Source of the DNA: JACMLD01 sp040007355
Lineage (GTDB): Bacteria > Bacteroidota > Bacteroidia > Chitinophagales > Chitinophagaceae
NCBI GenBank assembly: GCA_040007355.1
Contig: JBDTVE010000072.1
Coordinates: 19,191 to 83,190 of the forward strand
DNA length: 64,000 nt
Direction: 5' to 3'
This document shows positions 62,618-64,000 of the stretch, piece by piece. The notes under the pieces were generated by a model. The model searched no databases. It was not told the origin of the DNA and saw only the letters and a program-made list of their open reading frames with translations. A program made the position numbers and the translations under genes. Every line of letters starts with the position of its first letter. Within the stretch, counting starts at the first letter, position 1.

Positions 62618-62669
62618 TACCTGGTTGTTGCCAGCCGTACACCACAGCGGAGCAGAAAAAGATTAATAC

Positions 62670-64000
62670 ATGAACAACGAAACACATACCCATGCTGAGC
62701 TTTCAGAAAAGTTCAATGCCGATGAGGCAAGGGTGAATTGGCACGATGAGACATTGTGGTGGATAAGACAAAAAAGGGACAAAGCCGCCTGGACCCTGCC
62801 CGAATGGGAGCAGCTGCGTGAAACAGCTTCACGTATTAAAAATAACACCCTGTCCGGTTTGCAGGGCTACCTGGAAGCGTTTGAACAAAATGCACAGAAA
62901 AACGGAGTGGTTGTTCATTGGGCACTGGATGGAAATGAACACAATGCCATTGTGCTCAGCATACTGAAACAGCACGGGGTAACGCAGATTATAAAGAGCA
63001 AATCGATGCTGACGGAAGAATGCCACTTGAACCATTACCTGGCGGAACAGGGTATTGAAGTAACCGATACCGATCTGGGCGAACGCATTGTGCAACTGGC
63101 CGGCGAATCACCCAGCCATATTGTATTGCCCTGCATTCATAAAAAAAAGGAAGAAATAGGCGAAATATTTCATGAACACCTTGGAACGCCGAAGGGCAAT
63201 GCCGATCCGCAGTTTTTAACCAATGCCGCGAGGTTGCACCTACGTGAGAAATTTTTAACACGGCGTATAGCCATTACCGGTGTAAACTTTGCGGTGGCCG
63301 AAACGGGTGAATTTGTTGTTTGCACCAATGAAGGAAACGCCGACATGGGCGCACACCTGGCCGATGTGCATATTGCCTGTATGGGTATAGAAAAAATTAT
63401 TCCACAACGCAAACATCTGGGCGTGTTTTTACGGTTGCTCGCAAGAAGCGCTACCGGCCAGCCCATTACTACGTATTCCAGCCATTTTGTAAAACCGCAG
63501 GCGGGCCAGGAAATCCATATTGTATTGGTAGACAACCAACGGAGCACGCAACTGGGGCGGGCAGACTTTCGCAGCTCCTTAAAATGCATCCGCTGCGGCG
63601 CCTGTATGAACACCTGCCCGGTTTACCGCAGAAGCGGGGGGCATAGTTACCATACTGCTATTGCCGGTCCAATAGGATCGATTCTGGCGCCGAATTTAGA
63701 TATGAAACACCATGCGGACCTTCCATTTGCCTCTACCCTGTGCGGCTCCTGCAGCAATGTTTGCCCGGTAAAAATTGATATTCATACCCAGTTGTATAAA
63801 TGGCGGCAGGTGATTACGCAGGAAGGATATACAACCGCGTCAAAAACAGTTGTCATGAAGGCAATGGCAACCACCTTGTCTAAGCCGGGCATTTACCGGC
63901 GGGCGGGTAAGGCGGCGCGCTGGGTAATGCGTCACCTTCCCTGGCTGGTAAACAATAAATTTAATACCTGGTATAAACAACGGGATATGCCCGCACCGCC
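62670..64000 (+). CDS. lutB: Lactate utilisation protein B (partial, cut by window end)
   Basis: The gene starts at ATG 62670 (MNNETHTHAELSEKFN) and stays open to the window edge, about 443 codons. An N-terminal LUD domain includes KSKSMLTEECHLN near 112 and GVNFAVAETGEFVVCTNEGN near residue 205. A 2x[4Fe-4S] ferredoxin region follows with SLKCIRCGACMNTCPVYRR near 310 and LCGSCSNVCPVKIDIH near 360. This is LutB/LldF. Based on the usual order lutC should follow just outside the window. LutB receives electrons from lactate oxidation together with LutA and LutC. Confidence 0.93.
   Translation, partial: MNNETHTHAELSEKFNADEARVNWHDETLWWIRQKRDKAAWTLPEWEQLRETASRIKNNTLSGLQGYLEAFEQNAQKNGVVVHWALDGNEHNAIVLSILKQHGVTQIIKSKSMLTEECHLNHYLAEQGIEVTDTDLGERIVQLAGESPSHIVLPCIHKKKEEIGEIFHEHLGTPKGNADPQFLTNAARLHLREKFLTRRIAITGVNFAVAETGEFVVCTNEGNADMGAHLADVHIACMGIEKIIPQRKHLGVFLRLLARSATGQPITTYSSHFVKPQAGQEIHIVLVDNQRSTQLGRADFRSSLKCIRCGACMNTCPVYRRSGGHSYHTAIAGPIGSILAPNLDMKHHADLPFASTLCGSCSNVCPVKIDIHTQLYKWRQVITQEGYTTASKTVVMKAMATTLSKPGIYRRAGKAARWVMRHLPWLVNNKFNTWYKQRDMPAP

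Noticed and set aside
1..64000. CRISPR arrays, tRNA or rRNA genes, insertion sequences and prophage genes
   Set aside because: I looked for regularly spaced repeats, tRNA-like cloverleaf ends, transposase motifs and phage structural genes in all gaps and saw none; the island's remnants carry no adjacent IS ends.

Overview
The window looks like chromosome of a free-living Bacteroidota, most likely family Chitinophagaceae. The reasons are a primary sigma factor of about 290 residues without region 1.1, start codons with no clear Shine-Dalgarno sequence, a bS16 protein with a long basic tail, the RhaI type of rhamnose isomerase, and many exported sugar-active enzymes. This placement is inference from family content; no rRNA or tRNA gene was recognised.

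Layout. 0-5 kb: the end of an RND efflux operon (tail of the membrane fusion protein, then the complete inner-membrane pump), a decayed LuxR-type gene, a small exported-protein gene with an apparent frameshift, and an outer-membrane beta-barrel protein. 5-13 kb: a mostly leftward housekeeping block (trmD, peroxiredoxin, dinB polymerase, rimM, rpsP, ffh, rpoD) with recognisable intrinsic terminators. 13-29 kb: core and metabolic genes (START-like protein, LptF/LptG-type permease, exported Mn-type superoxide dismutase, CDF metal transporter, Lrp regulator with DMT exporter, M20 dipeptidase, three RNA-modification or RNA-binding genes, Spy-like protein, rlmN, thiolase, hisS, low-molecular-weight phosphatase).

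29-51 kb: a carbohydrate island. A leftward group holds an MFS transporter, an exported mannonate dehydratase-like protein and an esterase. A rightward series holds an exported cellobiose-2-epimerase-like protein with a FnIII tail, an acetyl-esterase-like hydrolase, a lipoprotein sugar isomerase, a sialate O-acetylesterase, a PQQ dehydrogenase with an internal cytochrome c, a GH140-like hydrolase, a GH78 alpha-L-rhamnosidase, a DUF5009 membrane protein and a Gfo/Idh/MocA oxidoreductase. Several gene remnants lie in the gaps (DUF2961, a second GH78, unassigned pieces). No SusC/SusD pair is present.

51-55 kb: a small exported protein, a PAP2 phosphatase overlapping a GNAT gene, and an ABC-2 exporter preceded by the stump of its likely GntR regulator. 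55-64 kb: an L-rhamnose catabolic operon, rhaT, fused rhamnulose-1-P aldolase/lactaldehyde dehydrogenase, rhaM, rhaI, rhamnulokinase, running directly into lutA and lutB (lutB is cut by the window end). The GH78 enzyme would release rhamnose outside the cytoplasm, RhaT imports it, RhaM/RhaI/RhaK/aldolase convert it to DHAP and L-lactaldehyde, the dehydrogenase makes L-lactate, and the Lut complex would oxidise this to pyruvate.
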